Origin: Inia geoffrensis
Taxonomy: Eukaryota > Chordata > Mammalia > Artiodactyla > Iniidae
Direction: 5' to 3'
Length of the DNA stretch: 64,000 nucleotides
NCBI GenBank assembly: GCA_036417435.1
Contig: CM070899.1
Coordinates: 70,686,501-70,750,500 of the forward strand
Position numbers and translations under genes: made by a program. This document shows positions 45,509 to 57,800 of this stretch, one piece after another. The number at the start of each line of letters is the position of its first letter. The first letter of the stretch is position 1. The notes beneath the pieces are model-generated. The model ran no database searches. It was not told the origin of the DNA and saw nothing but the letters and a program-made list of their open reading frames with translations.

Positions 45509-48500
45509 TGTTTTTCTCTTTTTGACTTATTTCACTCTGTATGAAAGTCTCTAGGTCCATCCATGCCTCTACAAATGACCCAATTTTGTTCCTTTTTATG
45601 GCTGAGTAATAGTCCATTGTACATATGTACCACATCTTCTTTATCCATTCCTCTGCTTCTAGACATTTAGGTTGCTTCCATGTCCTGGTTATAGTAAATA
45701 GTGCTTCAGTGAACATTGGGATGCATGTGTCTTTTTGAATTATGGTTTACTCTGGATATATGCCCAGTAGTGGGATTGGTGGGTCATATGGTAGTTCTTT
45801 CTACTTTTAGTTTTTCAGGAACCTCCGTACTGTTCTCCATAGTGGTTGTATCTACTTACTTCCCCACCAGCAATGCATGAGGGTTCCCTTTTCTCCACAC
45901 CCTATCCAACATTTATTGTTTGTAGATTTTTTGATGATGGCCATTCTGACTGGTGTGAGGTGATACCTCATTGTAGTTTTAATTTTCATTTTTCTAATAA
46001 CTAGTGATGTTGAGCATCTTTTCATGTTTGCTGGCCATCTGTATGTCTTCTCTGGCGAAATGTCTACTTAGGCCTTCTGCCCATTGTTGGATTGGGTTGT
46101 TTTTTTGATATTGAGCTGCATGATATGTTTACATATTTTGGAGATTAATCCTTTGTCAGTTGCTTCATTTGCAAATATTTTCTCCCATTCTGAGGGTTGT
46201 CTTTTTGTCTTGTTTATGGTTTCCTTTTCTGTGCAAAAGCTTATAAGCTTCATTAGGTCCCATTTGTTTATTTTTTTATTCTCATTACTCTAGGAGGTGG
46301 GTCAAAAAAGATCATGCTGCAATCGATGTAAAAGAGTGTTCTGCCTGTGTTTTCCTCTAAGAGTTCTATAGTGTCTGACCTTACTTTTAGGTCTTTAATC
46401 CATTTTGAGTTTATTTTTATGTATGGTCTTAGGGAGTGTTCTAATTTCATTCTTTTACATGTACCTGTCCAGTTTTCCCAGCACCCACTTATTGAAGAGG
46501 CTGTCTTTGCTCCATTGTATATTCTGGCCACCTTTGTCATAGATTAAGTGACCACTGATGTGTGGGTTTATCTCTGGGCTTTCTATCCTGTACCATTAAT
46601 CTGTATTTCTATTTCTGTGTCAGTACCATACTATCTTGATTACTGTAGCTTTGTAGTATAGCATGAAGTCACAGAGCCTGATTCCTCTAGCTCCATTTTT
46701 GTTTCTCATGATTGCTTTTGCTATTCGAGGTCTTTTGTGTTTCTTACAAATTGTAAAATTTTTTGTTCTGGTTCTGTGAAAAATGCCATTAATAATTTGA
46801 TAATGGTTGCATTGAATCTCTAGATTGCTCTGGGTAGTGTAGTCATTTTCATAATATTGATTCTTCCAATCTAAGAACATGGTATATCTCTCCATTTGTT
46901 TGTGTCATCTTTGATTTCTTTCATCAGTGTCATAGTTTTCTGAGTACAGATCCTTTGCCTCCTTAGGTAGGTTTATTCCTAGGTATTTTTTTCTTTTTGT
47001 TGCAGTGGTAAATGGGATTGTTTCCTTAATTTCTCTTTCTGATCTTTTGTTGTTAGTGTATAGGAATGCTAAAGATTTCTGTGTATTAATTTTGTATCCT
47101 GCAACTTCACTAAATTCATTGATTAGCTCTTGTAATTTTGTGGTGGCATCTTTAGGATTTTCTATGTATAGTATCATGTCATCTGCAAACAGTGACAGTT
47201 TTACTTCTTCTTTGCCAATTTGGATTCCTTTTATTTCTTTTCTTCTCTGTTGTGGCTAGGACTTCCAAAACTATGTTGAATAATAGTGGCAACCGTGGGC
47301 CCCCTTGTCTTGTTCCTGATTTTAGAGGAAATGCTTTCAGTTTTTCACCATGGAGAATAATGTTTGCTGTGGGTTTATCATATATGGCCTTTATTGTGTT
47401 GAAGTAGGTTCCCTCTTTCCTCATTTTCTGGAGAATTTTAATCATAAATGGGTGTTGAATTTTGTTGAGAGCTTTTTCTGCATCTATTGAGATGATCATA
47501 TGGTTCTTATCCTTCAGTTTGTTAATATGGTGTATCACATTGATTAATTTGCATATATTGAAGAATCCTTGCATCCCTGGGATAAATCCCACTTGATAAT
47601 GGTGTATGATCTATTAATGTGCTGTTGGATTCTGTTGGCTAGTGTTTTGTTGAGGATTTTTGCGTCTATGTTCATCAGTGATATTGGCCTGTAATTTTTT
47701 TTCTTGTGACATCTTTGTCTGGTTTTGGTATCAGAGTGATGGTGTCCTCATAGAATGAGTTTGGGAGTGTTCCTCCTTCTGTAATTTTTTGGGAGAGTTT
47801 GAGAAGGATGGGTGTTAAGCTTTTCTCTATATGCTTGATAGAATTTGCCTGTGAAGCCATCTGGTCCTAGACTTTTGTTTGTTGGAAGATTTTTAATCGC
47901 AGTTTCAATTTCATTACTTGTGATTGGTCTGTTCATATTTTCTATTTATTCCTGGTTCAGTCTTGGAAGGTTGTATTTTTCTAAGAATTTTTCCATTTCT
48001 TCCAGGTTGTCCATTTTATTAACATATAGTCACTTGTAGTAGTGTTTTATGAACCTTTATATTTCTCTGGTATCAGTTCTAAGTTCTCCTTTTTCATTTC
48101 TATTTTTATTGATTTGAGTCCTCTCCCTTTTTTTCTTGGTGAGTCTGGCTAAAGGTTTATCAATTTTGTTTTTCTTCTCAAAGAACCAGATTTTAGTTTT
48201 ATTGATCTTTGCTATTTTTTTTTTTGTTTCTATTTCATTTATTTCTGCTCTGATCTTTATGATTTCATTCCTTCTACTATCTTTGGGTTTTGTTTGTTCT
48301 TCTTGAGATTTCTCTTGTTTCTTGAGGTAGGATTGTACTGCTATAAACTTCCTTCTTAGAACTGCTTTTATTACATCCCATAGGTTTTGGGTCATTGTGT
48401 TTTTGTTGTCATTTGTTTCTAGGTATTTTTGAATTCCTCTTTGATTTCATCAGTGATCTCTTGGTTATTTAGTAGTGTATTGTTTAGCCTTCATGTGTTT

Positions 48501-48523
48501 GTGTTTTTTACAGTTTTTTTTCC

Positions 48524-48566
48524 TGTAAAAAAACATGAACACATGGAGGAAAAACACTGTAAAAAA
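48524..48566 (+). repeat. Inverted L1 snippet at 5' end of truncated L1
   Basis: gtaaaaaaacatgaacacatgg followed by a second ctgtaaaaaa is the complement of the neighbouring antisense L1 text (catgtgtttgtgttttttacag near 48495-48516). It forms a hairpin-like inverted repeat at the very 5' edge, right beside the target-site duplication. Confidence 0.8.
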
Positions 48567-48583
48567 CATTTCTACTGGATTTT
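48567..48583. repeat. Right 17-bp target-site duplication of truncated L1
   Basis: CATTTCTACTGGATTTT, matching 44874-44890 except for one base. Confidence 0.9.
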
Positions 48584-51240
48584 GGATGCTATCAAGATTT
48601 TAAGGGAGGATGCATCATAGAATTTTGGTAGTAAAGACTTCTCTTAATGAACTTCATGTGTCCTCTCTAAATGCAACTTTATTTTGGCATTAATGAGAAT
48701 AGTACTTAAATGAAATGCATTGAGTGACTCAAAGCCTCTGAGAGAAAGTCTTGCTATATATTGGAAAGTAACTAAAGGTTATTTGTATTATTTTTATTCT
48801 TCCAGAAAGGATGGATAGAATAGGCTGTGCTAATATATTATCAAGTATCAATGATAAGGAAATTAATGTAACCTTTACATTGACGATGAGCAGGTTTTAA
48901 AATGGCTACTTTCAAGTGTGGTGAATGGTTTGATCTCTACCTAAAACTAGCTTTGTAGAACATTTGATAAACTGAGGTGTGAGGTACACCATCAGTAAAT
49001 GTTCATATATTTAACAAAATCAGACGTCTTATATCCTGATATATGCCACTGCCTCATCTCACAAGATGAGTTAAATATAGCCAGTGAGATTGCATTCTCG
49101 GAATTCAGTTATGATATATAGCTGCTCATAATTTCCAGGAATTAGCTCTTCATAATAAGGTCAACAGGATATATTCACTAGAAAATTAATAGATTATGGG
49201 CATTCATTTGTCTTCTTTATTCACAAATTCAGGAGTGGGTAGAAATTTCACAAAGGAAAGGAATACTTTCTATTTGTGGTCATGGAGCCTGTGACATAAA
49301 ATGTCCACCTAGCCCCTGGACCAGTGAATCCCTACTGTCTTGGTTAGTTGTCAGTGCCTTTCTCCAAGGTCAGGTACTAGAGGAAGAAGTTAAAAAGAGA
49401 CCCATGATTCATTTATTCTCCAGTTGTCCAGTGGGGTTTTGGGTAAGGGTGCATTTCCAGGGAAAAGGAAAGACGGCAGGTAGCTAGGTCTTTTCTTCTT
49501 GTGAATATGATAATTGGGCCTCTGGGAAAACAGACTGATGAAATATGTAAGGAGAGGTGTCCTTATCTATACACAGCTTTGAGCAGAATGTCCTAGATTT
49601 GGGATTGCTTGTGATAAAACAAACCAGCTATCTGTTGATTTATGAGCCATGGCTCTCATACGATTCTCTGGGGTATAAAATGGTGACATTTCATGAGTTT
49701 AATGCCCTCTGCTATCTGAGGGGACTCAAGTACCTCTTAAAGAACTTTTCTATTATTTTGGGCTGGGGAATGCATTCCTGATGCCATGAGAAAGGATGTG
49801 GGAGCCACAGAGGAAGTCCCAGTCCTCTCCTTGCTTCACCCAGGCCTCTTGAATGCCGCTATTCTTTATTAGTAGATCTTGATACTGGCTATAAGTTCTC
49901 TGATCTATGAGAGTCTGATTTGACAAGCTGATCTTTTGAGTTTGCTCAACTGTCAAGAACAAAATGATTAGGAACAACTCTTGGAGCATAATTTGTATGG
50001 ATATTTTTACTGATGGAATGCTAGGTCTGTTAATAACAGTACAGCTTGTTTGGAACCGAAAAGGTAGCATCAGATTCACAAATGATATAGCATAGTTGAT
50101 ATTTCTAGACCTAGTAATAGAACATAAAAGTAGCCTTGAAAAATCTATTTTTGCTGATTAAAATTTAGAGAGAAGTATATTATGGCCACAGGATATATGG
50201 TACTTCAAATTTAGCATTTTGAATTCTTGATGTTGGGTGGTGCAATACTTTTGAGGAGATAAAAGAGTTCAGCCTCTCTTATAGGGAGGAGGGCTGTTGC
50301 TCTTCCCTGCTCCCTTGAAAATAATAATTCCAATCGTTCTTTTCAAAATCTTGTTCATTTTTCTTCTTTTTTTCCCCTTGCTCTCAAATTCTGCATGATC
50401 AAGAGAGTAATTCTTTGAGTAAGATGTTCTGAAATCTATCTGCACTCTGGCAGCACAAGGTGAGGCAGGTGTCAATAGTGCAGGCACTGTGCCTTGAGTG
50501 GCGATTCATTTATATGTTTGCCAATCCATGATTTAAGCCGATCAACACACGACAAGGTCAGCTGGAATTAGACAAGACTGTTTCTAAAAAATGTGTTGAT
50601 GCTACCTTCAGAGATAAGCTATAAGCTATTAAGGAATTCTTATTCTGATTTTCAAAGGCATAGTCCTCTAAAAGAGTTAGAAAGGAGAGTAAAATAACTA
50701 CTCTGACAGTGGAATTTTCAAAATACTTTATACAAAATGATTTGAAAAAGCAAAAGGTTTTTTTCCCTGTTCCCGAAGGCTATATATTTATACAGAAAAT
50801 CAAAAGAAACATCTTGGGAAAGTAATAGTGCATATTATTGAAAAGACCTTTCACTCAGCCGCCAGAGTCTGCTCAGATGAGGCCTGTATTAGACATTCCT
50901 TAAGAGGAGAGGCCCTTTGATGTTGGTATTATTTTCTTAATTCATTGAGAGCAAGCACTTCTTAATTAATTTAGAGCAAACCTTTTGGAACTGTAGCAAG
51001 GAACAGGATGGGTAACGTCACAGATAGATCTTGAAATTGTCTACAGCCTGCTGAATATGTACTTTAAGTGCTTTCCTCAGAAATTTACTTCCTTGAACTA
51101 TACTGAGGCACTTATCTGGAGATCTTTGATAATTTTTTTTCCATTCTGAGAGAGTAGAAAAAGTAATATTGTGTTCCTTATTGAATATTCTGTTCTAATT
51201 TTTTGTTTCAATAGTTTTCTAACTATTTATGAATTCTATT
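48584..51240. other. Unassigned DNA
   Basis: No repeat or gene named. A minus-strand frame of 108 codons (50079-49753) is the longest non-repeat frame here. It starts at an ATG but has no recognisable domain, signal peptide or clear splice context. A 74-codon plus frame (49557-49781) overlaps its end. I treat both as unsupported. Confidence 0.4.
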
Positions 51241-51245
51241 TAATA

Positions 51246-51460
51246 TCAGAATAAGACAGATTTGGTTTGAATCCCAATTTGTTTGACTCAGAGTAAATTA
51301 CTTTATCTTTCTGAGACTAATTTTTCTCTTCTGAAAATATGGACAGTTGAAATACTACCTCATAGGTTTGCTTGGCAATTATTTGAGATAAATTAATGAA
51401 AATAATGTATCAAATATCTTAGCACATGATAAGAACTCAGTAAACTTCAGCAGTTATTAT
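51246..51460 (+). mobile_element. MIR SINE
   Basis: gatttggtttgaatcccaat, agtaaattactttatctttctgag, ttttctcttctgaaaatatgg, actacctcataggtttg and gaactcagtaaac are in MIR order, strongly diverged. Confidence 0.75.
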
Positions 51461-52444
51461 TGCCATAAAAAATTCCTCTTAGGTTTAACACCTTCAACAG
51501 AGAGTAGAAACACTGTATTAATTCAGAGTATATTCAGACCTTGGAAAGGTAGCATGTGCTAATACCCTTGATTTCAGGGAGGTGGTTTGATACAACATAG
51601 CTATCATCTTTTTTATTTTCAGTTTTTGAATAGTGCTAATAATCCACTGATTATCCCAGTTAAACAATGCTATAAACGTGTGTATATAAATGTAGTGATG
51701 TATATCACACACAGCAAAAACAATCCTCTATAAATAGAACCTGCTTTTTCCTAATCTGGACTAAAGGGTCTGATATATAAGTACAGACCATATCTAAAGG
51801 GATTTTTAAAGTAGGGAATTTATTTCAACAACTACATTATTCATTTCTTTTTTTCAATTGAATATATTTATTCTGCACCTCTTGTCAGCTATATCAGGGA
51901 TAGTGGTTAGCAAAACATGGAAATAATTTGTTGAGGATAAACAAAACCCAAAACATTTAATTATATGCATATAGTATATGTTGAATATACCTGCATATAT
52001 AATATATATAAAAATATGAAGGCCTGTTATCAGTTCTTGTATATCCTTATAACGACTTAATAATGGTCTTCCTTAGTGTGTTAGGAAATGGTGTTATAGA
52101 TGTTCCATTTTGATTCTTTTCTGTATCTCTTTTCCTATGGCTTGAAGCAGTCCATTCTCAATTTGTATAAAGCCTGCCTACATTTTCACCTTTTGTTCTG
52201 ACCCCAAAGAGTTAGTTTTGTTTGCCAACCAAAAAAGCCTGCATAATTGGGTAGCTCTGACTCTAACCTATGAGTTCTGTTTCTGGAAATTGTGTTCTCT
52301 TAGTAGTGAGAATTTTTTGTGGTCAGAAAACTGCAGTATATGATTACAGTAATCTTGATTGTGGTTTAAAAATCAGTGTTTATTGGGAAGGAATTATTTA
52401 TTCTTAGAGTCTGAGCTAAAAATGAATTTTATGAAATACTTAAG

Positions 52445-52560
52445 GTGACCAACAGTCCTGATTTTCCCAGGAATAAGAAATTTCCTGTGATATAGGACTT
52501 TCAGTTTTAAAACTGGGAAAATTTGGGGCGAACGGAGATGATTTTGTCACCCCAGAATCT
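52445..52560. repeat. Palindromic repeat relic, possible DNA transposon
   Basis: gtgaccaacagtcctgattttcccag opens a unit whose 10-bp arms ATTTTCCCAG (52461-52470) and CTGGGAAAAT (52513-52522) are exact inverted copies. The gtgaccaac...gtcc wording recurs in mammalian genomes as a palindromic repeat, but I cannot name the family. Confidence 0.45.
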
Positions 52561-52629
52561 CTGTGACACTTTTGTGTAACATTAAAAATCCTTCTGGATA
52601 TGACAGATGTACATAAATATAAATGTTTT

Positions 52630-52755
52630 ATGTACTATATGACAGGTACTTTTCTGCTATATCTCATAAAAACTTGAAATAACCCTGTGAGGTGGGTGTT
52701 AGCATATTTTTTTAAATGAGAAAGCTAAAGCTTTGAGAGGTTAAGTAACTATCTA
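52630..52755 (-). mobile_element. MIR fragment, antisense
   Basis: gacaggtacttttctgctatatctcataaaaacttgaaataaccctgtgaggtgggtgtta and then gagaggttaagtaact is the antisense MIR core. Confidence 0.8.
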
Positions 52756-52942
52756 GCATCTATGTATATATCTATTATCATACCACATATTGTATATGTA
52801 ACATATATCACATATAATATTTATAATATTTATCATAGGCAATGTCTGTCCATAGAACCAAAATTTTATTATATTGTTACCATTTTCCTTTGCCATCAGA
52901 AATTTTTATAATTTGTTTTCTTTTTAATGATTGAGTAAAATT

Positions 52943-53332
52943 TGACAAACTGCCTGCTAAAGTAGCCATCCCCCTCCCTTCATAAGGACAGTTTACCTGC
53001 AGAAAAGGACCCCAGTGGGCCTCGCTTTTTCTAGGAAATTACTGGCCATAGAAAACCCTCTACCCCTTATATTGAGCAATCTTTCCTTTTTTAAAATTGT
53101 CAACCACTTGATTGTTCCATTGTAACCAACTAAAGGTCAACCAAAGTACCTGAAAACCAATTAGCAAGTCTCCCCCACTTCCAAAAATACAAATCTCCCC
53201 TTGCTAGAGTGCTTGCCAGAGATCCAGTTTTCCTTTTTTTGACTCTCCTTTATCACACCTTTGATCCCTTGCTGAAATTAAAGTGATGGCTGAAAGATTT
53301 CCTTGCTGCAAGTTTATGAATAGTCTTTGTTA
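52943..53332 (+). repeat. Candidate solo LTR
   Basis: Shows LTR-like architecture in plus orientation: a C-rich start, a stretch with tgtaaccaac, then tttttttgactctcctttatcac, a late ttgctgaaattaaagtgatggctg (attaaa polyadenylation-like signal) and a U5-like end near ctttgttaatgt. The start/end dinucleotides and a target duplication were not secured, and no second copy exists in the window, so it would be a solo LTR, probably of class I ERV type. Confidence 0.42.
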
Positions 53333-53334
53333 AT

Positions 53335-56300
53335 GTTAGCTTTTTTCATAGCTTTAGCATCTACACATTTTCATGGTTTTCTGACATGTACCCAATGATT
53401 ACATTAAAACAATGTAATTGTTTTATTATTGAAATAAAACAACTCCCCCACATCTCCTTTCTCTTCTCTCTACCAAGGTTCTTCCTGTCTCTGACCGTTT
53501 TACTTCAGCTGATCATTCTTTACTCCTAATAATCTTTCTACATCCTGTTCAGTTGTGTTGGGAACACTAGTCTGCTAATGGTCATAGTAAGGGTGCAGTG
53601 GAGGAGAGTGATGGAAGAGCAGTCTAGTGTTCTCAAAAGTGGAATCCACTTCATGGAGAAAGGGTTCTGCAGTTTTTTGATTGTTATGGGCTCCAGGGAG
53701 CAGATATAATACCTGGGCATGATTGGTAATTTAACATAATCTGCATGTTTCTCTGGAAAAAACATGTTAGTTACTGACTAGCCATTTACCTCCTTATGAA
53801 AAATCAAAATGAAATGAAACTAAAACAAAAAGCAAAAGTTGATAAGCAGCAAGAAGTATGAAGAGATAGCTTTCACTCTCAAGTTTTCTTATTCTTACTG
53901 AAATTACATATTTTTAAGTTGGGCTGCTGCTTTTTCATAAAGTCATGGCTTTAGAGTTTTAAAGCCTCTTCTTGCCTAAGTCCCTCAGGTAACAGATTAG
54001 GAAATGGTGGCATAGAGATGTCCAGCTATTTATATAGGGTTATAGAGTTAGCAAATAGGATAGCTGGGAACTATATTGTCTTAACCTGGTTTCCCAAGAA
54101 GAAAAGCCGTATAAAGAGGCTTGTGTGAGGGTGGTTTATTTGAGAGATGATTCCAGGGAAGAGGAGAGGGTTGGGGAGCGGAAGGTTGAAGGGTGGAAAG
54201 CCACGCAGCATTTCGTTACTCACTTGGCCACTGCTGCAAGTGACTGATTCTTGAGCCCGATGGATTCTCTACTCTGGGGGCAAATGGGGCCGGTATTTAT
54301 TGGCCTTTATACCCTAATGGTGTATAAAGGCCAGTCATGGCCCCAAGGATTTAACTCCCTCATATTTCTGTGATGCATATCATGAGTGCCAAATATTTCC
54401 TTACTGATGTCTCATGTCAGTGAGTCAGAGATTCCTGAGAAGAATGTGAAAAATAGGAGGCTCAGGCAAAGGTGAAGCATAAATTTGATTTACCTGTCAG
54501 AAGCTGGTTAAAACCTGTGCATAACTGGTGACTATAAACCAGGGCTTGGAGTAAGAGGTAAGACTGGGAAGATTTTAAGTGGTGTACGAGAAGTATCTGA
54601 TCGTCATCATGGGTAATTATATGTACATATAAACATATATATATAATCTAATTTTCAAACTCTTTTTTTCAGTATATCATGCTGCACCTACTGGGTTCTC
54701 CAAATCATTTTCATTTCATATATTGACAACTCAGCCTATTCTCATTTTGAAATTTGCAGTAGAAATTGTGATTTTTAATGGAAGTCCTTAACTCATGGAA
54801 TCATAGAATGTTTGGCATTTTCATTGTGTGTTTTTTCTAGATTTCAAAATTTGTATCAAATATGGTTGTACAAACTTTCAAATATCCAGTGAAATACGTA
54901 TTGATTTTAATTTACACTGCATTTATTTTGCCAATCATCTCAAACATTTAACATTTCTTTGTTTCTCACTGACTTCTGCATATGCTTTTATTTTGTACAG
55001 GAGAGACAATGCTAAATTAGTACAGCCCTGCTAATGTCAGAAACTGAAGACCTTTATCTATTTCAATTATAAATGTTTTATCTGTCTAGAGATTCAAATT
55101 GGTCAAATCAGACACAAAATTATCAGATCAAATTCTATATGCAAAAGGCAACCAAAAACTTTATGTTCTATTAAAAATGCAGGTGTTTGACACTATTTAA
55201 TGGAACACAGTGGTGTACCACAGTGTCTTGACAACCTGAAGTGTGCCTCCTGAATAGACTTGTGAAAGTTTAATTGGATAGGAGGCTACTCCACGAGGGA
55301 CCACCAGCACTTTAATAGCTAGCGGCAGACCCCTAGTGAGGTTGCATAATTACAATCAAGGAACTATAGCCGTTTCCATGACTGCACTTATACTTCTGCA
55401 GAAAGGCCCATTTTCCCCTACATGACAGTTCACTTTGTATTAATTATAGATTACATGCTTCAGCCCTCTATCATTATGCTAGCATATTCTCATAAAGGAT
55501 GGTACATTAACCATGAAATACTGTGTTCATTGCATGTATGGCTGTTCAACTCCCTGCACTGGGTGTGTGTATGTGGAAGAAAGGGGAAAAGAGGTCATTT
55601 TATAAATATCATTGGCTCCAGATGTGCAAATAACAAACCAAAAGGGAGCAAAGGAGAGGCTGGCACACTCTCTAACTAAAATGGAGCTGTCATGTGTACT
55701 TTACCCTCTATTTCCATTTTCTAGTACATGTTGGTACAGAATGCAGCAGGCTTGAAATATAGTTAACATTAGATAATTGAATTATTCATTTCATTGGAAA
55801 TTAAGAATTATCTGAAAAGCTACTCCTAACTGTCACTCTTCAAACCTCTCTTTCTGTGAATGGTGACCATACATCTTGGTCTGGGGAAGGGAACTCATAG
55901 CAGATAATCTACTGTGTGTCCATTGAGATAAAGCCTAAACCAACATAATTTCATTATGAACAACCCTTTCTAAATTAGGACTTATTATACTTAGTATATA
56001 GCAGAAGTGAAGCACACTTAAGATAAACTACATTCTATGCCATAGGGTGGAGAGAGTTGGATTCGATTTCCAGACCATCTAATTGCAATATCTGTGCACA
56101 TTTTACCACACCATCATTTCTCCAGGGATAATAAGATTGAGGGAAGTAGGGCAATACTGACAAATTTTCCCTTAAGTTAGTAAAATAAGCTCAATTCATG
56201 ATAAAGTTGCATCATGATTTCTAAAAATGGAATTCCGTAGATCAATTGGTTTTTAATACAAACATGCCATAAGTATTTCAACTGTATCTTAGCTATTTCA

Positions 56301-57598
56301 GTGTAAAATGTATTAACATTTTCTCAAACTTTTCAAAAAGTTTACCCTAACACTGCTTTCTTCTAATAACATATCTTGGTGAGGGTTAGGCAGGTTGCTA
56401 GGTATTTTCTGTCAAGCTTTCTATATCTGTCTTTGCCTTTCATATTTATGAATATTCATTTCCCAGAGAGGTGTCAAAATCAGATATTTTAGCTTTTGAG
56501 CAAAATGCTTGGTGGGTCAACCATTATAATTTTATAACAAGATTTGTTTCTTACATCTAGAAAATGCTGTAACTTTTTATTGTAAAAAATTTCTAAAGTA
56601 GAGAGAACATTTTAGTGTTGACTTTCCCACTTACCACTTTTACCAGTTTTATAATGAAGTAATTTATTAATATATGAAAGTATCATTATAAACACAGATT
56701 TATTCATATAGATAGATAAATTTCAGTCCATTATAGCTATGTCTTTAATGATGCTTAAAATGTTTTAATTTTGACCTGTGGAAGCTTCCCAGGTTACATC
56801 AAAAGTCACTTGTCCATAAAAATAGTAGTCGTTCATAACTTCCTTAGTATAAAAACAGAGTCCAAGTTCATATTGCAGATTCTTTCCACAGACCTGGGTA
56901 TCAGTCATTTCTTCCAAGAAACCCTGGCTCCTTTGAACAGAGAGTGTTACCTAGAGACCACAGAGATGATCTCTGCTGGCAGATTTATCATTATTTCTTA
57001 GACTCTTTCGAGTGGACAGTGATAGGAAATCTGTATATTTTTGAAGAAAAATGTGCCATGGGTTCCTACTTTTTTCATTCAGACTTAAGATTTGTAGAGC
57101 TTTTGCTTAACTTCTTTTATTTTTCTAATTGCATTCCTCTTCCCATATCTGAAAATTTCTCTTTCTAACATAATTCGTTAACACAATAAAAATCATTATC
57201 AGCACTAATGATGTAATAACTGAAAAAAATATAAAGAATTGGAAGTTTTTTTAACTTTTAAAAATCTCGCTGTCTTACCACAATTCCTCTCTGTACGATT
57301 TGTCTACCAATTCTGTATTGGTTCATTTATTTCATTTTTCTTTAATGTATTTTATGTAGAGATGTATATGTATGTGTGTATTTCATATATGTATAGATTT
57401 CACAAATATGTAACATTAAAGGTTCTAAATTTAAATTTACAGAGTAAGTTAAAATTTAAAAGAAGTGTCACTTTTTACACATGTCCTCTACACCTATATT
57501 TATTTGTTCCCATTTCCATAGGTAACTTTTTTTCCAGTGTTTATGTATATACACACTTTCTTAGATAAATAGTGGCTTACCTTAGCATATACACATTT
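53335..57598. other. Unassigned DNA with one strong hairpin
   Basis: No gene recognised. The segment at 54060-54560 is GC-richer and repeat-like and contains the hairpin at 54285-54345. The part near 55250-55560 is rich in taattata/taatta-like sites and lacks repeats. Part of 56510-56760 resembles old L1 non-coding sequence. Short frames (for example 55422-55679, 56771-57168, 57239-57568) have no motif support. Confidence 0.4.
54285..54345. ncRNA. 61-nt nested hairpin (structure only)
   Basis: An inner perfect 12-bp stem, TGGCCTTTATAC (54301-54312) with GTATAAAGGCCA (54322-54333), closes a 9-nt loop. An outer 7-bp stem pairs TGGGGCC (54285-54291) with GGCCCCA (54339-54345), leaving a 9:5 internal loop. 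The size is in the lower range of precursor microRNAs, but the stem is short and the large internal loop argues against Drosha processing. It may equally be the core of a DNA-transposon relic. No function can be claimed. Confidence 0.35.
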
Positions 57599-57599
57599 C

Positions 57600-57800
57600 C
57601 TCCACCTTGATGTATTTCACTTATATATCCTAGAAGATCTGCACAGCACTAATTAGAGATGTTTCTTATACTTTTTACAGCTGCAGAATACTTTATTACA
57701 TGGATGTTTCATAGTTTACTCGGTTACTTTCTTATCGATGAGCTTTTGGGTTGCTTTTAGTCCTTTTCTATAATGGTTAGTTATTCCAGCACATTTTAGT
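57600..57800 (-). mobile_element. Old L1 ORF2 C-terminal fragment
   Basis: acagctgcagaatactttattacatggatgtttcatagtttactcggttac and gatgagcttttgggttgctttt match antisense L1 ORF2 near its end (the WIKKMWYI-coding region). Short and diverged. Confidence 0.65.

Larger units (their letters stand above)
44891..48566 (-). mobile_element. 5'-truncated LINE-1 with folded-back 5' end
   Basis: From the A-rich tail (T-rich plus strand, 44891-44925) the minus strand carries L1 3' UTR and ORF2 up to the region equivalent to the endonuclease/RT linker (KLNNTLLNN area). ORF2 is broken into many pieces by indels and stops, with fragments such as [16 protein letters not shown] and [19 protein letters not shown] still legible. 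Excluding a nested SINE, about 3.4 kb remain. At the 5' end (48524-48566) a short copy of the adjacent L1 sequence is present in the opposite orientation. It is bounded by 17-bp direct repeats. It is clearly older than the full-length copy but younger than the one at 35-38 kb. Confidence 0.93.
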
